Shown here in pieces: positions 16,447-24,625 of a stretch of DNA of 64,000 nucleotides. The notes beneath the pieces are model-generated. The model did no database searches. It was given only the letters and a program-made list of their open reading frames with translations, and was not told the DNA's origin. The position numbers and the translations under genes are program-made. The stretch comes from Candidatus Paracaedibacteraceae bacterium (GTDB taxonomy: Bacteria > Pseudomonadota > Alphaproteobacteria > Paracaedibacterales > Paracaedibacteraceae): positions 1-64,000 of the forward strand of contig JAIBEV010000141.1 in assembly GCA_019459505.1 (NCBI GenBank), given 5' to 3'. Within the stretch, counting starts at the first letter, position 1. Every line of letters begins with the position of its first letter.

Positions 16447-18159
16447 TTACTCTTCTTGATATGTAGGTAACTCTTTAATAGAGTTTTCTAATACTTCAAG
16501 TAATCGGTTGAATTCTTGTTGTTTTAAAATACCTTTTTTAGGTTTCTCATTGCTAGTACTTCTAACACTTAAGGCTAGTTTCTCTGTTAGATCTTTTATT
16601 TCCTTTTTCTCTCTTTTTGCCTTTTTTTGTTCCTCTTTTTCATCTCCTAAAGGTACACTTTCTACCAGAAAATTTACAAAATCCCGATCTTGGCAGTACT
16701 CTATTAAAATTGCTTCCATTTGGGAAGGATTTTTATGCTCTTGATATAAGCTACAAATATGGCTAATAACTTCCTTAAAGGAAGGTGGCAAGGTAGCATC
16801 TATCCCCATCAGTTGCATTCCTTTCTCTACCTCCTCTAATTTAAGCCGCAAATGATGAGCTTTCCATGTAATTGACGTATGATTAGGAACAATAAGTACT
16901 TTTACCGAAGAATTTCCCTTACTCCACTGGGGAAACAGTGAAGAATATTCTGAAAATGAAGATATTGAAAAGGAGTAATCTCCATCATAGGGTTCTGTAT
17001 AAGTAATAATTACTTTTTTCTGATAGTCTTCTAATTTTTCTATTTCTAGGGAATCAAAAAAATCTTTAATATCCCCCTTTACAGTATTTAAAAGAATATC
17101 AGTGACACATATTTCACACGGTGCTTTGGTCGTATCTATTTGTATCGCTATATGATCTACCTCTTTTTTATTTGTAGCTTCTATAACTCTTTCAGCTAGC
17201 CCTATTCTGTTAACTTTCCTAGCAAATACTGAATCTAAAAGGAATTGTTCACTACATCCCAAATTAAAATACTTAGAATTATATAAGATGTCATCAGTCA
17301 ATTCACCGTAAAGATTTTTTCTAATAGTCTTTATATAGTCTGCCCCCAGCGCCTTTAAACCGCTAGGTTTATCGGGAACGGTAATGAACCCATAATCTTG
17401 TTTTTCTAAACAACTAAGGACCGCTTTCATTAAAGCTATACCTTGACTATGAAAAGGATTAATAGGATTGGAATTATTTTCCTCCTGGTGGATATTATAT
17501 TTTAAAAGATTAATAATAGAATCAGCATTTTTCTTTACCTCTTCCATACTTACTTTTTTTCTATTAGTTTCCGGAATGAAGTGTACTGAGTTAGAGTTAC
17601 CTTCCAATACTTCAGAAGTATTCTCTGCTAGCCTACAAAGCCTACTGCTCATTGTTATCGGATTGGGTTGAGTCCTCTGAATAACCATTATATGGGGATC
17701 AGATTCTGGAACCTCACACATACTTGCAAAACCATAATCTTGCGAAATAGCTGGCTGACGACGTGTTAATTGTAGAGTTTGATTACCACTGAGATAGCAA
17801 ATTTTTGAAAACATTTTTTTCTTATCATTTTGAATTTGATCTTCAATGGTTACTAAACTACCATCTGAATAAGAGATATGAACAGCAAGTCTTCCTATAT
17901 TAGTGACAGCAGCAATCGTTTCCTGATATCTTCCACTGGGTCTTAAAGGCAAAGTTTCTTTATAAAAGATATCAGCTCCTGCTCTAGAACGCTCAATAAT
18001 ATTATCGAGAGCCTTCTCACCGGTGAACAATTTATCTAATTGCACAATTCTATGCATAATGGGCTTATTTTCTCTCTGCAATTCTTCTGCAGAACGCCCA
18101 ATTTCTATAAACTGAATTATTATAAAAATAAACAGGAAGATTTTTTTTGACTTAAACAT
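16447..18159 (-). CDS. Secreted protein with deaminase-like zinc motif, candidate toxin/effector
   Basis: The start at 18159 is preferred over the ATG at 18177 because AAGG lies eight bases before it and it gives a clean signal peptide (KKIFLFIFIIIQFIEIGRSA). The 570-residue product contains NLGCSEQFLLDSVF (Cys302, Glu304) and, 44 residues later, IDTTKAPCEICVTDIL (Cys348, Cys351). The combination [HC]-x-E ... P-C-x-x-C is the zinc and catalytic signature of the cytidine-deaminase-like fold, shared by nucleotide deaminases and by polymorphic-toxin deaminases of host-associated bacteria. Flanking beta-type strands (HIAIQID, KKVIITYTEP) suit that fold. The C-terminal ~130 residues are Lys/Glu-rich and helical. 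The overall protein was not recognised; the deaminase call rests on the motif only. Confidence 0.6.
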   Translation of the reverse strand: MFKSKKIFLFIFIIIQFIEIGRSAEELQRENKPIMHRIVQLDKLFTGEKALDNIIERSRAGADIFYKETLPLRPSGRYQETIAAVTNIGRLAVHISYSDGSLVTIEDQIQNDKKKMFSKICYLSGNQTLQLTRRQPAISQDYGFASMCEVPESDPHIMVIQRTQPNPITMSSRLCRLAENTSEVLEGNSNSVHFIPETNRKKVSMEEVKKNADSIINLLKYNIHQEENNSNPINPFHSQGIALMKAVLSCLEKQDYGFITVPDKPSGLKALGADYIKTIRKNLYGELTDDILYNSKYFNLGCSEQFLLDSVFARKVNRIGLAERVIEATNKKEVDHIAIQIDTTKAPCEICVTDILLNTVKGDIKDFFDSLEIEKLEDYQKKVIITYTEPYDGDYSFSISSFSEYSSLFPQWSKGNSSVKVLIVPNHTSITWKAHHLRLKLEEVEKGMQLMGIDATLPPSFKEVISHICSLYQEHKNPSQMEAILIEYCQDRDFVNFLVESVPLGDEKEEQKKAKREKKEIKDLTEKLALSVRSTSNEKPKKGILKQQEFNRLLEVLENSIKELPTYQEE

Positions 18160-18313
18160 AACAAAAGCCTTAAACATTAAGTAAGTTAAGAGTATACAAT
18201 TTAATTTTAATATAAAAAAATTTAAAAATGAGCAAGCTTACCTTTTATTGAGAAGAATATAGGCTTGCTTCATTAAATATGATTTTTTACTAAAGAGTTA
18301 ATTAACAACTCAA

Positions 18314-18739
18314 TTATTTAGAAAGACACGAGGAATAATACAGTTGATTTTGTTTTTCTAATAATTTTCGAGGAAGTGTTGATGGCATTCCCAACTCCGT
18401 AAAAAACGAAGGGTTATCCATCCAGATAAACCTATATAAATTACTATTATCTTTATTATTTTTTAGCCATTTCAAAATTGCCATAATTTCGTTATCTCGC
18501 ATGTTTTCTAAATGCGAGCTCACTACCACTAAATCCTTATTATTGTTAAGTTCTTTTTTAACATCTTCTAACACATCAGATGTTATTAATTGATCTTCTA
18601 AATGTTTAATATGGTACGTAGGTAGGGTAGTCGTAGGGTTATTTAAGGTTCCAGTTGAGTTTTCATTAGGAAGCTTCTCAGCACCAGAACTTTCACCTGC
18701 ATAGGCTAACATAAGCCCTAGTAACAATATTTTTCTCAT
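18314..18739 (-). CDS. Small secreted protein of unknown function
   Basis: The 141-residue product has an AGAGG ribosome-binding site and a signal peptide (MRKILLLGLMLAYAGESSGA). A Thr/Asn-rich linker follows, then a region alternating short strands and helices (LVVVSSHLENMRDNEIMAIL, then RFIWMDNP). That alternation recalls a pair of leucine-rich-repeat units, but too few units are present to be sure. It is in the same orientation as the deaminase-like gene, 154 bases upstream of it, and may share its regulation. Confidence 0.55.
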   Translation of the reverse strand: MRKILLLGLMLAYAGESSGAEKLPNENSTGTLNNPTTTLPTYHIKHLEDQLITSDVLEDVKKELNNNKDLVVVSSHLENMRDNEIMAILKWLKNNKDNSNLYRFIWMDNPSFFTELGMPSTLPRKLLEKQNQLYYSSCLSK

Positions 18740-19271
18740 AGCTATACCTCTTTAAACAACAGTTAATAATTCAAAAAAATCTTATATTTTATTATTTATA
18801 ATAAAAAATCTATTAGCAGATCCCGGAATATTACTTAATAGGCAGAAATAATTTAACTGCTAAAAACTTGGCTCTAAGATAAGCACCCTTTAAAAAATAT
18901 CAAGATCTAATCTATTTTGTCTACGTGAAAATTTTAGATTTTTATAAGGTCGAGGATTATAGCAGCTTTAACGGAGAAAAAGAGGGTAAGGGCAAGAAGA
19001 AACTTTAAAAGCCTTTTTCTTTCCCTAATAGCAAATAAAATACTTATTACAAAATCTTACCTTTTTATGCCAAACTCTCTTTTATAAATTTTGTTATAAG
19101 TTTTTTAGGAAGAGCTTAGTTTTTACATCACCTTCTTATTTACCTATAAAAAATGTTTTACTTTAAAAAGTTTTTACCATCATTTGGACTATTTAATCAT
19201 AAGTTTTTACAGAGTTCATAAGAGGATTTTATTCTGTTTATTTTGAGAATAAAATCCTTTCGGGGAAAGCT
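18740..19271. other. Gene-free AT-rich stretch with a hairpin at its right end
   Basis: Some 530 bases hold no convincing reading frame on either strand. At 19223-19258 a 13-base stem (AGGATTTTATTCT with its complement, 10-base loop) sits just past the stop of pdhC and is listed separately. Nothing else was recognised. Confidence 0.45.
19223..19258 (-). terminator. Hairpin terminator downstream of pdhC
   Basis: AGGATTTTATTCT at 19223-19235 pairs with AGAATAAAATCCT at 19246-19258. It begins 14 bases after the pdhC stop on the minus strand. The following U run is weak, so it may act as an imperfect terminator or as a 3' stabilising stem for the pdhABC message. Confidence 0.6.
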
Positions 19272-20540
19272 TTAAATAAGCAAACGCAATGGATCTTCAA
19301 TAAATTCTTTAAAGGCAGCTAAGAAATTTGCACCAACTGCGCCATCGACTACCCGATGGTCTGCCGATAAGGTACAGGTCATCATAGTGGCAATTTGAAG
19401 TTGTCCATCTTTAACAATGGCTCGCTGTTCACCGGCACCTAAAGCCATAATACCCGCCTGGGGTGGATTAATAATGGCTGCAAATTGGTTGATACCATAC
19501 ATCCCTAAATTGGAAATTGTAAAAGATCCACCCTGATATTCTTCTGGCATGAGTTTTCCGGTTCGTGCCCGTTCTGCCAAGGACTTAACCTCAATAGAAA
19601 TCTCTTTTAAGGATTTTAAATGGGCACTACGAACAACAGGTGTGACCAAACCACCATCAATTGCCACCGCAACGCAAACGTCAGCCGCTTGGTATTGACG
19701 GATATGAGTATCATGCCAGGATGCATTAGCGGATGGCACTTTCATTAAGGCTAAGGCTGTGGCGCGAACAATAAAATCGTTCACCGATAACTTTGCATCC
19801 TCTAGCCGCGCATTAAGATCGCTGCGCAATTTTAAGAGGACATCCAAATTACAATCAACCGTCAAATAGAAATGAGGAACTTGTTGCTTGGATTCGGTTA
19901 ACCGCTTTGCGATTACTTTCCGCATGTTGTTAAGCGGCAACTCAGCATAGCCTGCATTGCCATATACCACCGGCACTTGCGCCGTAGCAGTCCTTTGAGT
20001 ACCAACTGATAGTCCCCCTGCTGTCACAGCTGCTTCTATATCTGCCTTCACGATTCGGCCATGAGGACCACTGCCTGAAAGAGAGGCTATATTAACATTA
20101 TTCTGTTCAGCCAGACGGCGTGCTAAGGGACTGGCAAAAACCCGCTCATTTGATAAGACAGGCATCGATTTTGCAACTTCCGCGGCTGCAGCGGTTGAGG
20201 CTCCATTCTCGGCTGATACAACCTTTTCTGGCAAGGCATTATTACCCGCTGGTATCGGAGCTCCATCCGATAATGATGCCAATGTCGACTCATTTTCGCC
20301 GTCTTCAAGAATGGCGCCGATTAAGGTATTAACTTTAACATTTTCAGTTCCAGCCACCACATAAATCTTAGCCAGCACCCCTTCATCCACAGCTTCCACT
20401 TCCATGGTCGCCTTATCAGTTTCAATTTCAGCAATAACCTGACCTGGCTTAACCATATCCCCTTCTGACTTTAACCAACGTACAAGGTTACCCTCTGTCA
20501 TTGTCGGGCTCAAAGCAGGCATTAAAATCTTAATTGGCAT
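19272..20540 (-). CDS. pdhC: Pyruvate dehydrogenase E2, dihydrolipoamide acetyltransferase
   Basis: The 422-residue E2 core subunit transfers the acetyl group from lipoate to CoA in the pyruvate dehydrogenase complex. Three regions are visible: one N-terminal lipoyl domain with the modified Lys43 in [13 protein letters not shown], a peripheral-subunit-binding domain (~133-170, [20 protein letters not shown]), and the C-terminal catalytic domain with the H-x-x-x-D-G motif ADHRVVDG (His395). An Ala/Glu-rich linker joins the domains. It is the last gene of the pdhA-pdhB-pdhC operon, with nine bases between pdhB and pdhC. The E3 subunit (lpd) is not in the window. Confidence 0.97.
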   Translation of the reverse strand: MPIKILMPALSPTMTEGNLVRWLKSEGDMVKPGQVIAEIETDKATMEVEAVDEGVLAKIYVVAGTENVKVNTLIGAILEDGENESTLASLSDGAPIPAGNNALPEKVVSAENGASTAAAAEVAKSMPVLSNERVFASPLARRLAEQNNVNIASLSGSGPHGRIVKADIEAAVTAGGLSVGTQRTATAQVPVVYGNAGYAELPLNNMRKVIAKRLTESKQQVPHFYLTVDCNLDVLLKLRSDLNARLEDAKLSVNDFIVRATALALMKVPSANASWHDTHIRQYQAADVCVAVAIDGGLVTPVVRSAHLKSLKEISIEVKSLAERARTGKLMPEEYQGGSFTISNLGMYGINQFAAIINPPQAGIMALGAGEQRAIVKDGQLQIATMMTCTLSADHRVVDGAVGANFLAAFKEFIEDPLRLLI

Positions 20541-20549
20541 CTTATATTC

Positions 20550-21533
20550 CTATCGATAGCAAGCAGCTTTAGCTGCCTTAACAATTTTTTCCACACTGGG
20601 CAAAGCTAATTTTTCAAGATTGGCAGCATACGGCAAAGGCACATCTTCGGCACATACCCGAATGGGTTGAACATCCAGATAATCAAAGGCTTCTTCACAG
20701 ATCATCATGGCGACTTCCGCCCCCACGCCTGCAAAAGGCCAGCCTTCTTCAACCGTTACTAAACGATTCGTTTTCATAACCGACCGAATAATTGTTTCTT
20801 TATCCAAAGGACGAATCGTACGCAGATTAATCACTTCTGCCTCAATTCCCTCAGCCGCTAACATCTCAGCTGCTTCGAGAGCCATACCCACCGTAATGGA
20901 AAACGCCGTAATTGTAACATCTTTCCCTGAACGGACAACCGCCGCTTGTCCCAATGGGATAAACAAATCATCATCCGCTGGCACCTCGAAGGAACGACCA
21001 TACATCAACTCATTCTCAAGAAAGATGACAGGGTTAGGGTCTCGAATGGCGGCCTTGAGCAAGCCTTTGGCATCGGCCGCTGAATAAGGAGAAACAACCT
21101 TTAAGCCAGGGCAGTGGGCATACCAGCTAGCATAGCATTGAGAATGCTGGGCTCCTACGCGCGACGCGGCACCATTTGGACCGCGAAAGACAATTGGGCA
21201 CCCCATTTGTCCACCCGACATATACAATGTTTTAGCAGCAGAATTAATAATATGGTCAATAGCTTGCATTGAGAAGTTAAAGGTCATGAATTCTACAATC
21301 GGCTTAAGGCCTAAGAAAGCGGCTCCCACAGCAAGGCCGGCAAAACCATGTTCAGTAATCGGTGTATCGACAACACGCTTGGCCCCAAACTCATCTAAAA
21401 GTCCTTGGCTAACCTTATAAGCCCCATTATACTCTGCAACTTCTTCCCCCATGAGGAAAACACTTTCATCGCGGCGCATTTCTTCTGCCATGGCATCGCG
21501 CAAAGCTTCACGAACGGTTATCACTTGAGTCAT
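20550..21533 (-). CDS. pdhB: Pyruvate dehydrogenase E1 component, beta subunit
   Basis: The 327-residue protein is the beta half of the thiamine-diphosphate-dependent E1 enzyme, which decarboxylates pyruvate. It shows the family's N-terminal [37 protein letters not shown] and [18 protein letters not shown] segments and the C-terminal transketolase-like domain ([17 protein letters not shown]). Many alphaproteobacterial PdhB proteins carry an extra N-terminal lipoyl domain; this one does not, so all lipoylation depends on PdhC. It is nine bases downstream of pdhA in the same operon. Confidence 0.96.
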   Translation of the reverse strand: MTQVITVREALRDAMAEEMRRDESVFLMGEEVAEYNGAYKVSQGLLDEFGAKRVVDTPITEHGFAGLAVGAAFLGLKPIVEFMTFNFSMQAIDHIINSAAKTLYMSGGQMGCPIVFRGPNGAASRVGAQHSQCYASWYAHCPGLKVVSPYSAADAKGLLKAAIRDPNPVIFLENELMYGRSFEVPADDDLFIPLGQAAVVRSGKDVTITAFSITVGMALEAAEMLAAEGIEAEVINLRTIRPLDKETIIRSVMKTNRLVTVEEGWPFAGVGAEVAMMICEEAFDYLDVQPIRVCAEDVPLPYAANLEKLALPSVEKIVKAAKAACYR

Positions 21534-21542
21534 GGCGTCACC

Positions 21543-22583
21543 TTAATTCTCGATTAAAATATCAGTATAAAGCTCAGATTCCTGAGGTTCAGGGGAAGTC
21601 TGAGCAAATTCAGCAGCGTCGTTAACTTGGGATTTAACCTGCTTTTCAAGGTCTTTCAGATTTTCTTCATTTACCATTTTATTCTCTAAAAGATAGCCGC
21701 GAATGCCCTCAATGGGATCATGGTCGTTCCGTATCTTTTCCACTTCTTCTTTAGAGCGATATTTTGCTGGATCCGACATGGAATGGCCACGGTAACGATA
21801 TGTCTTAATATGCAGCAACGCCGGCCCTTGGCCAGAGCGTGCTCGGTCTAACGCCCACTCGGCAGCTTCACGAACGGCAAACAAATTCATTCCATCAACT
21901 TCCCGACCCGGAATATCCCAAGGCTCTCCCCGCTTCCAGAATTCTGTAGAAGCTGAGGCACGTTTAGTGGACGTTCCCATCCCATAAAGATTGTCCTCGA
22001 TAACAAACACAGCAGGTAACTTCCAAAGAGAAGCCATGTTAAATGCTTCATAGACTTGGCCTTGGTTTGCGGCCCCATCCCCCATATAGGACACTGAGAC
22101 TCCCTTATCATTATTATACCTATGAGCGAACGCCATACCAGCCCCAATCGGAATTTGAGCGCCGACAATTCCATGCCCGCCAAAAAAATTCTTTTCGCGG
22201 CTAAACATGTGCATTGATCCCCCTTTACCCCTGGAATATCCGCCCTCACGGCCGGTCAATTCAGCCATGACTCCGCGCGGATCCATATCGCAGGCCAACA
22301 TATGACCATGATCACGATAACTGGTTACGACAGTATCCTGAGGTTGCATCGCGGACTGAATTCCCACGACAACGGCTTCTTGACCAATGTAAAGGTGACA
22401 AAATCCCCCGATAAGCCCCATTCCATACAATTGCGCCGCTTTTTCTTCAAAACGACGGATCAACAGCATTTGCGTATAAGCTTTGATTAATTGTTCTTTA
22501 TTATAATATTTCTTGGGATCGAGCGATCCTTCCTCCTGCAACGGAGGTAATGATTTTTCCTGAGCTTTCGACATAAAGTCCAT
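21543..22583 (-). CDS. pdhA: Pyruvate dehydrogenase E1 component, alpha subunit
   Basis: The 346-residue alpha subunit binds thiamine diphosphate and Mg2+ through the GDG...N motif, here MGDGAANQGQVYEAFNMA, ending in VIEDNLYGMGTS. The loop RYRGHSMSDPAKYRSKEE is the conserved regulatory/E2-contact region. Together with PdhB it forms the alpha2-beta2 E1 that feeds acetyl-CoA into the TCA cycle. Two in-frame ATG codons (residues 1 and 4) are possible starts. It is the promoter-proximal gene of the operon; the 230-base gap to the divergent permease gene must contain the promoter. Confidence 0.96.
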   Translation of the reverse strand: MDFMSKAQEKSLPPLQEEGSLDPKKYYNKEQLIKAYTQMLLIRRFEEKAAQLYGMGLIGGFCHLYIGQEAVVVGIQSAMQPQDTVVTSYRDHGHMLACDMDPRGVMAELTGREGGYSRGKGGSMHMFSREKNFFGGHGIVGAQIPIGAGMAFAHRYNNDKGVSVSYMGDGAANQGQVYEAFNMASLWKLPAVFVIEDNLYGMGTSTKRASASTEFWKRGEPWDIPGREVDGMNLFAVREAAEWALDRARSGQGPALLHIKTYRYRGHSMSDPAKYRSKEEVEKIRNDHDPIEGIRGYLLENKMVNEENLKDLEKQVKSQVNDAAEFAQTSPEPQESELYTDILIEN

Positions 22584-22813
22584 CCCATTAGTTACTTCTC
22601 ATATTTCTTATTGGTAACGCGAAATGAGCCAAGATGCAATTAATTCTGCGAAAATCATTTATTTTCAGTACCTTTTTCCCTTCAAAAGCTAAGAACAAAA
22701 TAGTAAATCATCTTTATCTTATTCCTGTGATAAATAATCAGTTGAGTCTACCTATGGACAGACATTCTTGTTTTTTGTAGGCTTGAGAAAAACAATAGGG
22801 AACTGCCATATCT

Positions 22814-24013
22814 ATGATTTCAAAAACCTCCTTACAGGTATCTTTATGTGGTTTCATGAGCGGCTTTTGTCTTCTTCTCAGTGGCAACACCCTCAATTTT
22901 TGGTTAGCTGAGTCTAACGTCGATTTAGTGACTTTAGGTTTATTTACCTTGGTTGCTCTTCCGTATTCCTTTAAATACTTTATTTCTATTTTAACGGATA
23001 AAATCAATTTCCCTCTAAAAAGGTGGTTGTTAATTGCCCAATGTATAATATTAGTGTGCCTAATGGGATTAGCCAGACTTAATCCAATCGACAATAAGAA
23101 AGCAATTGCAGCCTTAGCGCTCGCTTTGGCCATCGGATCCGTTATTCAAGACATCTATCTTGATAAACTTAGAATCGATAAAACTCACTTAAGTAATAGG
23201 GGCGCTTCAGCAAGTGGCTATATTGTTGGGTACCGTTTTGGCATGCTCTCATCAGGGGCAGGATTAATTCTTCTATCGAGCTTAGTGAATTGGGTCACTG
23301 TCTTTTACTGCGCGAGCGCCCTCTTTCTATGCATTAGTATGGCTATTCATCGCGTGGCGGAGAATACTTTTCCTTCACCCTCTCCGTCGAAATACTTAGC
23401 GCGCGGATTTAGAGCAAACATTATTCGGCCTATCTTAAAAATTGCCCAAGGCAAACGTCTTATTTATATTATTTCCCTTATCATTCTTTATCGCCTTGCA
23501 GATAATTTATTAGCCGTGTTGGTTAATCCTTTTCAGCTGCACCTTGGCTTTAATGCAGCTGAAATTGCGACGGCTTCAAAATTTTTTGGTACCACTATGG
23601 CGATTATAGGGGGTATTTTAGGAGGTAAAATTTTACAAAAGATAGGAACTTCTAAGTCTTTATATTATTTTGGATTAATTCACTTAGCAAGCCATATTTT
23701 ATTTATTGTCCAGGCGAAAATTGGTTATAATTTAACGTTGCTTTATATAGTCAATGGAACAGAAAGTTTAACAGGTAGTATGGCTATGATTGCTTATATT
23801 GCCTATATCACGGGGTTGTGCAATAAACGCTATGGTACAACTCAATATGCCCTTTTAAGCTCTATTATGGGTTTATCGCGGACACTATTACCGGCTTCGG
23901 CAGGAACAATCGCAAGCTACGCCTCGTGGGAGGCGTGTTTTATAATAATAACAATTATTGGTATTCCAGGAGTCGTATTAACTTCAAATCGGGCTTTTAA
24001 AAAACTTAGCTAA
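22814..24013 (+). CDS. AmpG-like major facilitator permease
   Basis: The 399-residue, very hydrophobic protein has about 12 membrane segments. Its start (GFMSGFCLLLSGNTLNFWLA, then TLGLFTLVALPYSFKYFISI) follows the pattern of AmpG/acetyl-CoA-transporter-like MFS proteins. AmpG imports muropeptides released by cell-wall turnover, and intracellular bacteria often keep several divergent AmpG-like permeases whose substrates are unknown. A role in peptidoglycan recycling or in uptake of host metabolites is equally possible. It is divergent from pdhA and 86 bases ahead of the mgtC-like gene. Confidence 0.75.
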   Translation: MISKTSLQVSLCGFMSGFCLLLSGNTLNFWLAESNVDLVTLGLFTLVALPYSFKYFISILTDKINFPLKRWLLIAQCIILVCLMGLARLNPIDNKKAIAALALALAIGSVIQDIYLDKLRIDKTHLSNRGASASGYIVGYRFGMLSSGAGLILLSSLVNWVTVFYCASALFLCISMAIHRVAENTFPSPSPSKYLARGFRANIIRPILKIAQGKRLIYIISLIILYRLADNLLAVLVNPFQLHLGFNAAEIATASKFFGTTMAIIGGILGGKILQKIGTSKSLYYFGLIHLASHILFIVQAKIGYNLTLLYIVNGTESLTGSMAMIAYIAYITGLCNKRYGTTQYALLSSIMGLSRTLLPASAGTIASYASWEACFIIITIIGIPGVVLTSNRAFKKLS

Positions 24014-24099
24014 CATTGCTTGATTACACTGGACTTGCCTGCCATACTAAGGTTAAAGTCAGTGCTTGCCATTTACTTATGATAAACTAGAGGTCAATA

Positions 24100-24558
24100 A
24101 TGTCAATTGATTGGATTCACGAGTTACTTGTTTCTGTCCGCCTAATAGTCGCTTTTCTACTGGGCGCGTTTATTGGGTGGGAAAGAGAACACCATGGGCA
24201 GGAGGCTGGAATCCGCACATTTGGGCTTATATCGCTGGGTGCTTGCTCGTTTGGTTTGATTTCTATCTTCGTGGAATATGGTGACCAAGGTCGTATCGCA
24301 GCTCAAATTGTTTCCGGTATCGGTTTTCTAGGAGCTGGTGTTATTATGCGTGACTCTGGTCATCTCAAGGGAATAACGACGGCCGCCACTATTTGGTGTT
24401 CCGCCTCTGTGGGAACAGCTATTGCTTTTGATATGTATGTCATCGGCATCCTAACTGCTTCTATTATATTGTTATTCCACGCTTTAAGAAATACCAAATA
24501 TTGGGCTTTGGTCTCAAATAAAAAGATTCCTGGACATCCACTCCATAAAGATTCTTAA
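24100..24558 (+). CDS. MgtC/SapB-family inner-membrane protein
   Basis: The 152-residue membrane protein has four or five hydrophobic segments and the MgtC signature: RLIVAFLLGAFIGWEREHHG, AGIRTFGLISLGACSFGLIS, then RIAAQIVSGIGFLGAGVIM and LKGITTAATIWCSASVGTAI. MgtC proteins regulate the F1Fo ATPase and Mg2+ homeostasis. In Salmonella and Mycobacterium they are needed for survival in macrophages. This copy is short, lacking the soluble C-terminal domain of Salmonella MgtC, as is common in the SapB subgroup. The nearby mgtE gene (26927) is a second Mg2+ gene. Confidence 0.88.
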   Translation: MSIDWIHELLVSVRLIVAFLLGAFIGWEREHHGQEAGIRTFGLISLGACSFGLISIFVEYGDQGRIAAQIVSGIGFLGAGVIMRDSGHLKGITTAATIWCSASVGTAIAFDMYVIGILTASIILLFHALRNTKYWALVSNKKIPGHPLHKDS

Positions 24559-24625
24559 TTTACATCAAATTACTGTGCATCAGTTTACAAATTGAGTATA
24601 GTGAGAATGTATTTAATCAACAAAA

